Positions 43,500-54,800 of a stretch of DNA of 64,000 nucleotides are shown one piece after another (within the stretch, counting starts at the first letter, position 1; each line of letters begins with the position of its first letter). Source of the stretch: Phytophthora sp. 'mugwort'. Taxonomy: Eukaryota > Oomycota > Peronosporomycetes > Peronosporales > Peronosporaceae. Both the position numbers and the translations under genes were made by a program. Where the stretch lies: NCBI GenBank assembly GCA_033558025.1, contig JAUCEF010000016.1:2046001-2110000 (forward strand). The letters are read 5' to 3'. Under the pieces are notes generated by a model. The model was not told the origin of the DNA, ran no database searches, and was given only the letters and a program-made list of their open reading frames with translations.

Positions 43500-45400
43500 T
43501 CAAACCCAGTGAGCGTCCTAGTCTAACATCTTTTCTGCCATCGCAGGTAACTCCCCCGCATGTTTGGTTGGGTTGTACCATTGGCGGATCTGGTTGTAGA
43601 ACCCTTCCGTGGGGCACTTGCCCGTGTCGTGTAGCTCACCACATCCACGCCATGCGAAAAGGCAGTGGTTCGCTGGATGGCCTCTCTTGCCGCTTTTCTG
43701 GCACGTCAAAAGCCTCCAACAACCAAGATCCGTATGCTTCTGGGACGCACAGTGGGAGCATGCGGTTCCGATCCGATCCGTCCACGGGTAGTGGTGATCG
43801 ACGTTCCTGATACGTTGATTCCGTCTGGGTTTCGCCCTTCTGAGTCCGATCCGTCTGATCCATCCGAACAGGTATCCGATCCCGCCTCCAGACGTGCAGT
43901 CTGGATGGCTCGGACCGCCCCATTAGCCGCGGCAGCTGGTGCCGATGTCGGGGCCTTCTGTCGTTATTTCGTTCCGAATGCGGATCTCGTATGCCTGCTC
44001 TTGGCCCGTACTCGCGCACGGAGGACTTCTTCCAGCTCGTCGGCATCCGGAAGACGCAACAGCGTCAACTGTTCAGCAAGTCTGGATCTCCCTGAGTCTC
44101 GATGTAGCGATCGACATGTTCACGACGATCTTTTCGATCACCGTCCTTGATCTTCAACCGCGCCCGCAGACCTGCATCGTTTAACCGGTAGAGGTAGTCC
44201 AAGGGAGTCTCTTCCGATCGCTTGCGCTCATTGTAGAACTGCCATGCAACTGGACGCCCAGACCGCACTATTGCGTCTGAAAGCTGCGAAGCAGATTGCT
44301 CTACTTGTTCCGCGTCGATCGGCTGAGTTGTCGGTACCAGTATTTGGCTGGTCCTGCGAGTAGATCGGTGAAGGTCAGATATTTCTCTTCGTCTGAAGCT
44401 TGATCTCGCAGGAACGCCGATTTGACCTTGCTGACCCACGCTCTGGCTCGGTCTTCATCTTGACCCTTGCCAGTAAACTCTTTTAAGTCTGAGATCGCTG
44501 AGATTCGGACGCGTTGGATCATTGAGGCACCTCCCGGTCCGGTGGCGGCTGTGGCGACCACCATACGTCCCGCACTTGGGATATCCAGATCATCTGGGCC
44601 ATATTCACCGAGAGACGGCAGGTACCACGGCGATCCTACCGATTCCATGTCCACGTCTTGTGATCCCAAATGAGCCTTTTGAACTGGCGTCTTGGGTGCA
44701 GTGATCACACGTTGTCCCTCCAGAAATCATGGCTGCTTGGAAATACGATTCCAACTGGCCCTTCGGCGCGTCTGGCGGATCGGCGGCCTTCTCTCGGGTC
44801 GCGGATGGAGGCAGCTTCTTCCGCTGACCTGTCGCTGGAGATGTCTGATTGGACGTCTTTAAGTGTAATCGCAGAAGGGTCGCACCTGAAGGGCCTAACT
44901 GCATCCGTTGCGGGCCGGCTGAGCTGTCTGAGTCCGGCTCCGAGGTGGCCGAAGCGTAGTGAGGCGACCCAGTCTGGCCTCCGGCGTGACTGGCGGGCCT
45001 TGATCGCGGCAGAGCTTGGTTCTGCAGGGATTCGCCGGTTAGAGGCTTCAGCGTCTTGAAAAGGTCTTGCGTCGTTGATCGGATCCCATCCAGATCTATA
45101 GTGAACAAACCGCCGGCACCAAAAGCGCCTGCCACTAGGCCGGTTTACTTCATTAGCTGGAACAGTGTCTCCACAGCGTCCAACTTGCTCGACGGCTCTT
45201 GTGCTCTCCCTATCGGGCCCTTCAAGTCCCCGATCTGGCGCACCTGCATGACGTCATCACCGGACCGTAGATCAAGAACTCGCGTAATGTCTTCCGGTGC
45301 TATATGATTTCCAGCGCGTCCTCCGTCTAGATCGCTGTGGACGCTTGAGTCTGATCTTCCGTCTCCGCTTCAGGGGCCTTCCGTTTCTTTTCGTAATCTT
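43500..45400 (-). pseudogene. Gypsy gag
   Basis: Gag pieces run in order. The N-terminal part (about 45135-45310) includes RSGDDVMQVRQIGDLKGPIG and continues in 44605-45135. The core (44301-44708) has KEFTGKGQDEDRARAWVSKV and FTDLLAGPAKYWYRQL. A following part (44065-44439) has WQFYNERKRSEETPLDYLYR, typical of Gypsy retrotransposon gag. The C-terminal part (43518-43709) is a zinc-knuckle region CQKSGKRGHPANHC, then CGELHDTGKCP. Frameshifts separate the pieces. Gag would assemble the particle and bind element RNA. Confidence 0.72.
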
Positions 45401-46500
45401 GTTCTTCTTCTTCTTCGCACCGATCTTGTAGCTATGGGAAGTAGCGAACGAGTAGGTTCAGGTTTGGCCTTCCCTGTCTCGCTTGGCAGATCTCGATTCG
45501 CATCGAGATCTACGGGGGTCTCCAAGGGACCTGCGGAGGAATTCGAGGCTTCTCTTCCAGATCCGGGTCCGGATCTGTCTCTCTTCTGTCGACAGAGCTC
45601 CTCCCAGGGCTCTTCCGGTCTGTGGATCTCGCTTCATTCAGTGTCGTCGTCGATCCAATCTCCGACGACGCTTGATCCACTGTTCAATCTTCACTTTCAC
45701 ATCGTCTTCTGTGGACTCACGGTGAAATCCTGAGTCACCAAGAGATCCGGGCGCGCGCACCATTGACGTGGGCGGGATCGGTCAAAATATGCTTAAGACC
45801 CGATCCCTTACCAACTGCGCCCAGACACCGATTAGCGGAGGGGGTTCCCCGATGTTCCGTGAATCAGCTGAACTTGGTCTCACCTTGTGTACCAGTCGGT
45901 GGGCTGGATCTGCTCTCTTGGGACTCCGAAGAATGCCGCGATGTAAAGTCTTGAACGTCCTGGCGGGACACGGGGACGTGGAGCAGCGCGGAAGTCTTCG
46001 CTCTGCTGCCGTTATTGGTTCCGGTCTGAGGTAGTTGACTTTCGATCGGGGGCCTGGACTTGATCCGAGGCCGAGATTGGCGTTGTTCCTTTCCTTTCCT
46101 TGAGTTGCTTGCCGCTTCCTTTAGCGGGATCTTGCGAATTGAGAGTCGAAGCGATCGTCGTCCAAGCACGGAATGCCTATTGATCGAGGTATACGCTTGA
46201 GCAGAAGTTCCCTAGCGTTGGGGAGAGTCGTTCAATATCCGATCTTCTCACCGCGATGCTTGAACTGCTACTTTGGGTTAGTTGATACTTGGGAGAGCAA
46301 ATGTAGATCCCTTCCAGCGGCACTTAAAAACGCCTAAGTAGTCCAATGTAAATTCGAGTCTGATTGTTGTTTATCCTTTTTTCTTGTCCTATCCTCCCAT
46401 CCTGTACCCTATCTCGTACCACCTGAATCTCCTAAATCTTGCCCTTCTTCAACCACTCAACACGTACCGTCTTCATACTTGCCCATCTTCGAGGATGATT

Positions 46501-47040
46501 GCTGATCGACCCCCGATCCGCCAGATCGCGGATGTCAAAACACGTATGCCGATATGCAAACACCGATCGGCCCCATCTGCCAGATCATGTATGTCAGAAC
46601 ACCTATGCCAATCTGACAGATCGAGGATGCCGGAACCTGGATGGCGATCGGCGAAAACCGATTACCCGATCTGCCCGATCGATTCCGCAAGGTCGATCTG
46701 ATCTGCCCGATTTCAGACGGCGGGGTGCACGCTGATCTGTGGACGCCGGATCAGCTCGATCTTCCGCACTTTAGACGCCGGATCAGTCCGATCTCCCAAC
46801 CCTTGATCTCCGGATCGGCCCGATCCGCCAGATCCGTTATCGATCGGCTCGAGCTCGACTGCAAGATCGATCCGATCTGCCCGATCCCCGACAACGAGAC
46901 ATAGCACGATTTGAAGGCACCGAATCAACCCGATCTTCCGCTCCTTGAACTTCGGGTCAGCCCGATCTGCTAGATCCGCTATCGATGCCATCGATCGGCT
47001 CAATCTCGGCTGCAAGATCGACCTGCTCTGACCGATCTCG
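46501..47040. repeat. GATC-saturated repeat region upstream of the Gypsy gag
   Basis: I count 31 GATC tetranucleotides in these 540 bp, against about 2 expected at random. Imperfect longer copies exist: about 46801-46900 and 46943-47046 share CGGCTC and GCAAGATCGA with the same order of neighbouring GATC motifs. The region probably belongs to the Gypsy LTR or leader. Confidence 0.8.
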
Positions 47041-47219
47041 GGCGAGTTAGATCGCGACCGACCGAGTATAACCTGGCCCGCGGACGAAGTCCGACTGAGG
47101 TCAAACAGGAGTTAGACCCGGTTAAATCGATTCCGTTGCCGCTTGCCAGCCTGATCTCTTGCATTTCCCGATCCAGGCTTCGAATATCTATTCGATCCCC
47201 GGTTGGTGGGGAGATCACA

Positions 47220-48939
47220 GTATATCAGATCTGTGTTAGATGGTTGTCCGCCCTTGGTTTCCTTTCCTGCCGTCGAAGCATCCCCTCACACCCTGGATTA
47301 GGTCGAAGTCGCCCCGCCTTTAACTCGTATCTCGATCCGGCTCGATCTCCCCCTCTCTTCACAGCTGTGGCCGACTTTCTCACCGATCTGGCCATTCTTG
47401 GGGATCTGATATTCTTGGTTGACGCTTTTCCACAAACTCATGTGAATCGCCAGGCTTCTCATCCGCGATACTTCAACGGCAAGTCTGTCAGATCTGCCTC
47501 CATGATCGCTGCCTTGCGAGTACTGGTGGAAGCGTTTAATTGTTTGCAGGTTAGCTGGGAACAAGACGCATATCGAGTGGATGACACGAAGTTACTCGGC
47601 TCGGTATTTACCAGAGCCCAACTCGACATGAGCGCCGGTGAAGGAACTCAATGTCCGGAATGGCTACCGGCTGCGGGGCTCGCGGAACTACACTTGCATC
47701 AGGATGGAGGGGAGCTGCTCCTGGCCAAACACACACTGCCTTTATGGGGCAACAGCGCAAGGGACCATATCGGACGTAATGACGTGGAGGCTCGAGACAC
47801 GGGTACTTTGGGTGCATCCGTGCAAACCCAAATGCAGGGGTGATGGTCAACCCTGCTACTGGCTAGGGGCTTCCTCATCAACCTCCTAACAAATTTCCCA
47901 CTATTGCTGGCGAGGACGTATGAGGGTGACGAGGTGCGCATGGTGGCCTCCCCGATGGATTACCCATAAAAGCACAGGTGCACGAATGCGTCATGCTTGC
48001 CGTCACCACCAGCACCGCACAAACGGTGTTAGTCGCCGAAATGGATAGCCACCTGAATTCGGCAAGACGGATTGAGAAGACGGCGGGCACCGAAGTTCAG
48101 GTGCATCATGTACACCCCCATTCCAGAGTGTCAAAACTGGTATCTTTGTGGACAGCGGGACGTCGGAGGTCACATCGGCGAAAACACTACAAAATGTTCG
48201 TGCAACACGCGGCACGGCGCAGAGGACGCGAGCCGGTCAAACAACGAGAAGAAAAGTCGCGCCCAAGTAGTTCCGCTACAAGTTCCGACAGGACTCGTCA
48301 AATTAGAGTTTACGCAGCTTCACAGAGTACTGGGACTTGGACCGTGATGAGAACAATCCCCGTATCGGCTCAAAGGTATTCTCGCTATGCGTTGTGCGCA
48401 AAAAATGATCGCCTGGGGTACCCCCACGAGCAGTATATGCACGACATGATGTGGACATGTACCACGTGTTCTGAACGTGCCCGGCTGCCCGACAACTGAG
48501 AGCGACTTTCACTAATCAGTGAAAACAACTGAGACTTATTTGATGTGGAGCTAGACGTTGCAGGATTTGGGCTGGATCTTCCTGCTGTGCCACTACCAAT
48601 CTGGGAAGCAGAGGTACAAACTAAATTATACCTGGACGACATGGACGACTCCTGGGACTATTGTATTACCGCCACAACGGAAGGCTGTTGGCGACTTGGA
48701 GCGGCATTATACTTTCATGCCGTCTGGAGACGACAAGTGCAGCATTTCGATGCAACCAATAACGTGAAGGTGGAATGCCACAAGCTCATGCTATCTAATC
48801 GCCTCAGGCAGGGATATGCAACTATGCATATGGTACGTACAACCAACGGGCAACTGGAACACGTTTGTCGCGGTCGCAGCGGTCGTCCGCCAAGTACTAC
48901 ATCAGCCATAGCATGGAACCCATCAAGCGTTATTGTCGT
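47220..48939. other. unclassified decayed sequence
   Basis: Frames of 60-235 codons exist on both strands (for example 47136-47843 plus, 47978-48499 plus), but none shows a recognisable domain, and the first overlaps the presumed Gypsy LTR start. It may be the body of a retroelement whose RNase H piece lies just downstream. Confidence 0.25.
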
Positions 48940-49040
48940 CTTTCCCGTCGTGTCGGTAAATATTTGTTTTTCGACGGGCGCTACCGGGGCAATCCAGGCC
49001 CCGGTGGACCCGGAGCTGTGTCGTGCGTCTGAGGATGGAG
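48940..49040 (+). pseudogene. RNase H-like scrap
   Basis: One frame reads KYLFFDGRYRGNPGPGGPG followed by AVS and then a TGA. FDG-x2-RGNPGPGG is the first strand and first catalytic Asp of type I RNase H domains, common in non-LTR and some LTR retroelements. Nothing else of the domain is readable in the same frame. Confidence 0.35.
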
Positions 49041-49086
49041 GGCCTTTCCAAGTGGTGTGGACGGTCTCTCTCCTTTGCTGACGTTG

Positions 49087-49638
49087 TTATTGACGCTGCT
49101 CTTTATTGACTGACACGCTTTTGCTAAAGAAGCCTTTTAAAATTAGTACGGCATCCTGCACATTGATCTCGACGTCGGCATCTTCCCGAGTCTCCTGTGA
49201 GCGTAGCATCCTGGTCGAGTTTGACGGCACTCGTGTCTTCGAGGATCTGGTCATCATATTCTCCTTTCCGTCATTATCTTCATCACTGGTATCTCCTGGT
49301 CTCACATTTTGTATCATGGTGCTGGAGCGTTGTCGCCGAACATTACCCCGCTGCTGATTATGAAGACGGCGATGTCCCGAGCCGTTTAAGGACCAGTGAT
49401 GTATATCTACATCGTCTTGACAGCAATCGTTATTGTCGTCCGGTGCAACGTCACAAGTTACGCTTGAGCGTGACCCAAACGTCGATTTTGGAGACGAATT
49501 GCTGGTTGGATCAATTAAGCTCCCTAGAGTTTTCTCTGACGCAACTTGACATATTGGCTGTTGGCCGCTGGAGGAAGTGGAGAGAGGCGCTTGTAGCAAC
49601 TCCGTTTCCACCAACGATGAAGAGGATATGCGCCCCAC
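49087..49638 (-). CDS. hypothetical acidic protein, 183 residues
   Basis: An open frame with a polar, Ser-rich N-terminal half and an acidic middle (GDTSDEDNDGKEN). The basic stretch TRSSKTRVPSNSTRMLRSQ follows, and the C-terminus ends KGFFSKSVSVNKEQRQ. No known domain is recognised. A basic frame immediately upstream (49524-49727) may be the same gene displaced by a frameshift. It could be a real small gene, a decayed one, or chance. Confidence 0.28.
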   Translation of the reverse strand: MGRISSSSLVETELLQAPLSTSSSGQQPICQVASEKTLGSLIDPTSNSSPKSTFGSRSSVTCDVAPDDNNDCCQDDVDIHHWSLNGSGHRRLHNQQRGNVRRQRSSTMIQNVRPGDTSDEDNDGKENMMTRSSKTRVPSNSTRMLRSQETREDADVEINVQDAVLILKGFFSKSVSVNKEQRQ

Positions 49639-49738
49639 CGACGCCTTGCTTTTGTCACTTTGGACGCATCCTTACGACCTTTCCACAGCCTAGCCCCATG
49701 AATAATGGCGAATCCTTTAGCGTACAACCTTTTTAACC

Positions 49739-50082
49739 CTAAAAATACTTATTATCCCAGATGAGGGTGTGTGTGTTTTTTTTAATGACTTATTGAGCTA
49801 AGAACGCTTCTAGTAGAAACCAAGTGCGAAGCAAAACCTTATCAAATGTCTTTAAAGTCATACCCACCGGGACACCACGGCCGATCGCAGGTCCCAGGTG
49901 CTCTGCTTAGCGACTCGTCCTAACCCCTGTCCAGCTTTGGGAAACGAAATCAAGGTAAAGATCGGGAGTTTTTCGATGATAAGCAAGTAAAGCGAGGGAC
50001 GCCGAAAACTCCTCAACCGAGCTCTCAGTAATGGGGCTTCGCCCAACTAGGTATATGGATGGACCTAGTCCCTGCAGCAAAC
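49739..50082. other. no gene recognised; 3' flank of ADH gene
   Basis: No frame over 62 codons is present and no motif is seen. The ADH stop codon follows on the minus strand. Confidence 0.3.
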
Positions 50083-51150
50083 CTAGTTCTCGAGCACGAC
50101 ACGGTAGCGCACCGTGCCGTCGCGCACCATCTTGATGCCTTCGTTCGCCTTGCTCATTGGTAGCTTTTGAATCACCGCGTGCACGTTCTTCTTAGATGCC
50201 ACCTCCAGCATGTCCTTGACGTCCTGGATGCTGCCGATGTTGCTGCCCACGAACTTGGCGCCCTTGCCCACAACACCGAAGGCGTGAAACTTGACGTTGT
50301 CATTGGGAATACCGACCATGATGCACGACCCGCGCACAGCCAGGAAGTTCAAGAACAGCATGTATGGCATGTTGTCGGCATTCGCGCAGATCAGCAGCAC
50401 ATCCACCGATCCAGCAGCGGCTGCAGCCTGCTCCTCGTCCGTGTACACGACGAACTCCGTCGCACCAAGGGCGCGCACCTCCTTCTCCTTGTTGGCCGAG
50501 CGAGAGAACGCCACAACGGCATCAGCACCCAGTGCCTTGGCGAACTGAATGGCCAAATGACCAAGGCCTCCGATACCCACGACACCAACACGTTTGCCAG
50601 GCTTTACACCAGCTTCCTTGAGCGGTGTGAACACCGTCGTGCCGGCGCACAGCAGCGGCGCAGCGACGTCAGACGGCAGGTTCTCGGGAATCTTGAAGGC
50701 GTATTCATGAGCCACACGCACATAGTCAGCATAGCCACCGTAGGTGATGGCCTTATCATTCAGATACGTGTCACCGTACGTCCACACTCTGCGTGAGCAG
50801 TAGGCGTCATCGCCATTAGCACACTCCTTGCATAGAGCCTTGGGGTCCTTGTTCAGACACGCCCAGGCCTGGGCCCCAACGCCCACACGGTCGCCAACCT
50901 TCATCCCCTTGACGTCGGGCCCAGTCAGGGTCACCTCGCCGACGATCTCGTGGCCCACCACACACGGATACGTGGTCGGACCCCAGCCGCTCTCGATGGC
51001 ATGCAGGTCGGAGCCGCAGATACCACAGTGAGAGATCTTGATCTCTACGTCGTCGGGGCCCAGTGGACGCGACTGGTACTCCCACGGCTTGACCTCCTCG
51101 TCCTTGCCGAAGCAAGCGTAGGCGTGCACGGTTCTTGGGGCGGTGGACAT
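50083..51150 (-). CDS. zinc-dependent alcohol dehydrogenase, cinnamyl-alcohol-dehydrogenase type
   Basis: A 355-residue, intron-free member of the medium-chain dehydrogenase family, the usual length for the CAD/ADH6 group. The catalytic zinc ligands are Cys42 (HCGICGSDLH), His67 with Glu68 (GHEIVGEV) and Cys168 (APLLCAG). The structural zinc Cys set is at 98, 107, 110 and 118. The nucleotide-binding fold has GIGGLGHLAIQFAKA at 192-206. The enzyme should reduce aldehydes to alcohols with NADPH in the cytosol; the exact substrate cannot be told. No signal peptide is seen. The start is supported by an oomycete core promoter about 20 bp upstream of the ATG. The gene is intact. Confidence 0.93.
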   Translation of the reverse strand: MSTAPRTVHAYACFGKDEEVKPWEYQSRPLGPDDVEIKISHCGICGSDLHAIESGWGPTTYPCVVGHEIVGEVTLTGPDVKGMKVGDRVGVGAQAWACLNKDPKALCKECANGDDAYCSRRVWTYGDTYLNDKAITYGGYADYVRVAHEYAFKIPENLPSDVAAPLLCAGTTVFTPLKEAGVKPGKRVGVVGIGGLGHLAIQFAKALGADAVVAFSRSANKEKEVRALGATEFVVYTDEEQAAAAAGSVDVLLICANADNMPYMLFLNFLAVRGSCIMVGIPNDNVKFHAFGVVGKGAKFVGSNIGSIQDVKDMLEVASKKNVHAVIQKLPMSKANEGIKMVRDGTVRYRVVLEN

Positions 51151-51169
51151 CTTGCTATCGTATGCTGCT

Positions 51170-51187
51170 GGAAATTTTAAAGTGAGC
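51170..51187 (-). promoter_or_regulatory. oomycete initiator plus flanking promoter region
   Basis: The minus strand reads GCTCACTTTAAAATTTCC, ending about 20 bp before the ADH ATG. The published oomycete core promoter is an initiator (GCTCATT-like) followed by a flanking A/T-T-T element; this copy matches apart from C for T in the initiator. Transcription would start about 34 nt before the ATG. Confidence 0.6.
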
Positions 51188-51854
51188 TCGATGATGGATC
51201 CTCGAACCTTCGAGTTGATCGTGTTGTGCGTGGAGAGATTCCTGGGTGCTAACCCGCTATACTAATCTGGGATTACGAGGACTGGAAATTCAATCTATTT
51301 CGGGATTATTCCCGGATGCAACTCCAAATCACTAATTCTTCGTTCGACCGCAATCAGTGATTGCCAATCACACAGCTTGTTTACCATACAGGTACGCGAC
51401 AAGCTATTTGCAAAGCTAGACTAATCTTAGTTTGGTGGCAATTATTACGTTATCCCGATTTTTAGGCCTTGTCAGAGCAGAAACGTTAAGCTTACGAAGC
51501 AGATGAAGCGACACTTTGGACTCACGTGCGTCCGCTTTAGAGAGTATTGCTTCTCGAGAACACGTTCTCGCCAGAGATTAATATGGCCTTGACAGCCGCA
51601 CTTATTCATTGCTACTCCGCTTAGCGATGTATCAAATGCGCTGCGCAGACGACGAAATAAGGCGCACGTTGAAGCTGCTCTTCAGATCCGAATGCCACGC
51701 AAAATTCGTGAAGCTTGTAAGGAAAATAAATAGCATGGGAAAGTGATGTACGCCAGTACTGAATCTGAAAACATTTTGTCTTTATCTATTTATTTTCTGG
51801 ATAAAAGATGAAAGATAACTCTGAATACTAGGATAATTCACTGGGGGGTACGTC
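51188..51854. other. intergenic, between ADH promoter and the 3' end of the membrane protein gene
   Basis: No frame or RNA gene is recognised. The sequence is AT-rich. Confidence 0.3.
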
Positions 51855-54800
51855 TCAAAGTGCCGTCAAGAACATGTCAGCACTTTTAATGACGCCGTGT
51901 TGCTTCATTTCCATGGCAAACCAGCTCATGAGCTCTTGCTCCATGAGGAGCGTTTCATTCCGAGGACAAGCACCTTCGTCCGGCATTCGCTTCGGCTTTG
52001 GTGCTGTTCTTCCTCCGAGACGAACACGTTCTTTCCACTGAGCGACGTAGCGTCTCATCCGTTGAGCAAATGGGACCTCCTTCTCTCGAATATGAAAGGT
52101 AAAGGTGACGAAGAGCAAGAAGCCATAGCGACTGTCATACTCCACTTCGACTTGCACAGGTATTCCAGGTTCCAACATGCCTGCAGCAGCGCCAGCACTG
52201 AGAGGGGACACAGAATTACCCGCCAATGTGACAGCGGCTCCGACGGCTTCTCTGGTTTTCCGAGCTAGCTGCCGTTTCCCCATCCACGTCATGAAGGCGT
52301 CCATTAGTTTATGCTTCCAAGTAAGAGAACCTTTGGCATACGCTATGCTTCGACGTGGATGAGCACGCTCATCGTTGCAGGCTTGAAGCCCCATATCTTT
52401 CCACACTACGTGTCGTACCTCGGATGCAAGTTGTGACACACTTTCTTGCTTGTCTAACACGCGAGTACCGAGAAAAATCTCAAACTTGTCCACATCGATA
52501 GCTTTGTTGACCTTGATGCGTAACGTTCGTCGGCCGTACTCCACTTGGTGACTTCGCTTCTTCTTGTACCTTATCAAGGCGTAGATGCATCCAGCCATCC
52601 ACAACATGTTAAGTACGAAGAAGAGCAGAGGCACATCAATAATTGGCTTGGCGAAAGCTGTCTCCACCCACTCGGGCATATCAACGTTCAGACTGCCTCC
52701 AGGAATACGGTCCAAGAGAGTGAAGGCAAAGCTTCCAGCAAGCAGCACCTGCACAAGCTCAAGAGATGAACCGCATTGTTCCACTGTGAGGGACGAATCG
52801 GCGAGCACCTTTGTATTCCCTTCCACCGTCTTGAAAATGTCTTCGAGCTCGGACGTGTTGAGCACTTCGGCCATCTGACGCAAGTTGACGATCTCGTATT
52901 TCGCGCCGTGTACGAGCTTCTCGAGATCCCGAGCGCGGAGGAGAATGTCGTGGTGCTGTTTCTTCAGGTCCAGATAGCTGAAGATTGACTCTTCTTCTTC
53001 GCTCGCATTGGGCGATTTTTGCGGGATTTTGACAAATTCTAGCGACTCGAGCAGATATCCTAGCGTGTCGGTGAACTATAAATGAAAAGGAGGTGGAGGC
53101 TTTAGTCCGGGGATCATACAAGACACGAGAAATACCCAATGAATAGAGATGACTTACCAGGATGAGGTCGTTCGTGGCCTGGTTCAGTTTGGATCGGATT
53201 GTGACAAGGTGATGTGGGTCCTCTTTGGCACAAAAAATGAGTTCTCGGATGTGCTTCAGTAGCTCCTCCAGCACGAAAATGCGCGTGAAGAAGCTGCGGA
53301 GGAACATTTCTCGACACAAGAGGGAAAAGTACGAAATAAAGACCTTTTCGAAGCGCTTGGAGGCCGAGCCGGCAATCAGCATCCCGTCTCGCCCGACAAT
53401 GAGTACACTGTCCTCCCCGATATCATAAGCGCAGTGAATATCGCCCAGAACCTGCTTGAGTTCGTTCTCAAAGTCGCCTCGGTCCATGTATTCCAGTCCG
53501 GGCATGAACGGGTCGATCTGATCGGCCATAATCATGTTGAACTTACCTCGATTAGCGATATCACCAAGGAACACCATGTCCAGTAGGCTCGTTTGGTACG
53601 AAGAGAGCAGGTCATCCATTATCTCGGACGAGTCCTGGTGAATATCAACCAGCAAACGCGACAGCAGGTCCACGGAAATGCGGTCTGCCCGCTTGTCCAG
53701 AATAGCATCCACCTTGATCCCGTAGAAGATCGTGCCGTCCACATTGAGATGAATTCCAAAGTTCTCGACCTGTACGATGCCGTCGTCTTCGGGAAAGTTG
53801 ATCTCGGCCTCAAAGTTAATGTATCGCACGGGGTCATAGTCGAGAATGCGAACCTCAGTGAGCCCTGGAGGCACTTCAAACTGCGTGTCTGTGGGGCGAT
53901 CATCGATCAGTGACGTGAACAATCCGCCCTGGCACCGATCCATCGATCCAAGACGTTCGTTCAGTGCGACGATTTGGTTCGAGCCGAAAGGGATCCACTC
54001 GCCCACAAGACACACTGGGTTTGCCAGCACGATCGCCTCGGAGAGCGTGTCACGGATATTGGACTGTCCGCTGGCAGCCTCGAGCGCTCGATGCGCATTA
54101 GAAGAAAGTTGTTGATAAGCTTCCAGACTGCGCACACATTGCGGGACAAAAGGACTCGAGACATACGACACGTCCTCAGTCTCAGTAACGCCAGAGTAGC
54201 GAAAGTACCCGATAGACTCAAGAATAAAGCGTCCTTCTTCATTAAACCCCGGTTCTTCTTCGGCCGCAGTAGCCTGGATCTCTCCACTTGGCCCTGTCGT
54301 GAGATGCTTCCCACTACCTTTTGTGAACGTCCACGCGGGGACGTTGCTTCCTTCTCCTGCAGTAGTCGAGTCGGGCGGGTCTCGAATCGGGATGTAGCGA
54401 ATCTTTAACAGCTCACGGCGATACGGTTTGGGAGCAAACATGAAAGCGTCGACGTTTGCCTTGAGCTCTTTGCTCACTTGAGACAGCAACTGCAGTCCAC
54501 GCAGAGAAACTTGGAACGCTGTGACAGAGTGATAATCCTTGGTCGAGAGTTTCAAGCCGTTAATAAGATTGGCCTCTCGCAGGTCGTCAATGGCGGATTT
54601 CCCGTCTTGCGTTGTGTTCATCCAAATGCGCTTGGGTCGTCCTTCCTGCGCGATGACCATGGCAGCTGGTGCGTAGTCAAAGTTCAAAGCCCCTGCAGCG
54701 ATCCCTTCGTACATTAAGACCAAGAGCGGAATCTGACGGATCCACGACTCCTTCTCCTCTTTCGTGCGCGCACACACGGCGTATCTCGACAGCATGTAGA

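Larger units (their letters stand above)
42049..47219 (-). mobile_element. Gypsy (Ty3-type) retrotransposon relic, gag-protease half
   Basis: On the minus strand, a possible LTR beginning TGTGATCTCCCC at 47219 is followed by a long untranslated region, then gag and an aspartic protease. No reverse transcriptase, RNase H or integrase follows below 42049, so the 3' half is missing. The possible LTR end is not defined; I place it loosely between 46200 and 46400. Confidence 0.65.

Noticed and set aside
47136..47843. 235-codon plus-strand frame
   Set aside because: It overlaps the presumed Gypsy LTR start, has no domain and has competing frames on the other strand.
52759..53075. Continuation of the long membrane-protein frame past 53157
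   Set aside because: Read-through of the intron turns Arg-rich and domainless; the spliced frame continues smoothly into the downstream exon.
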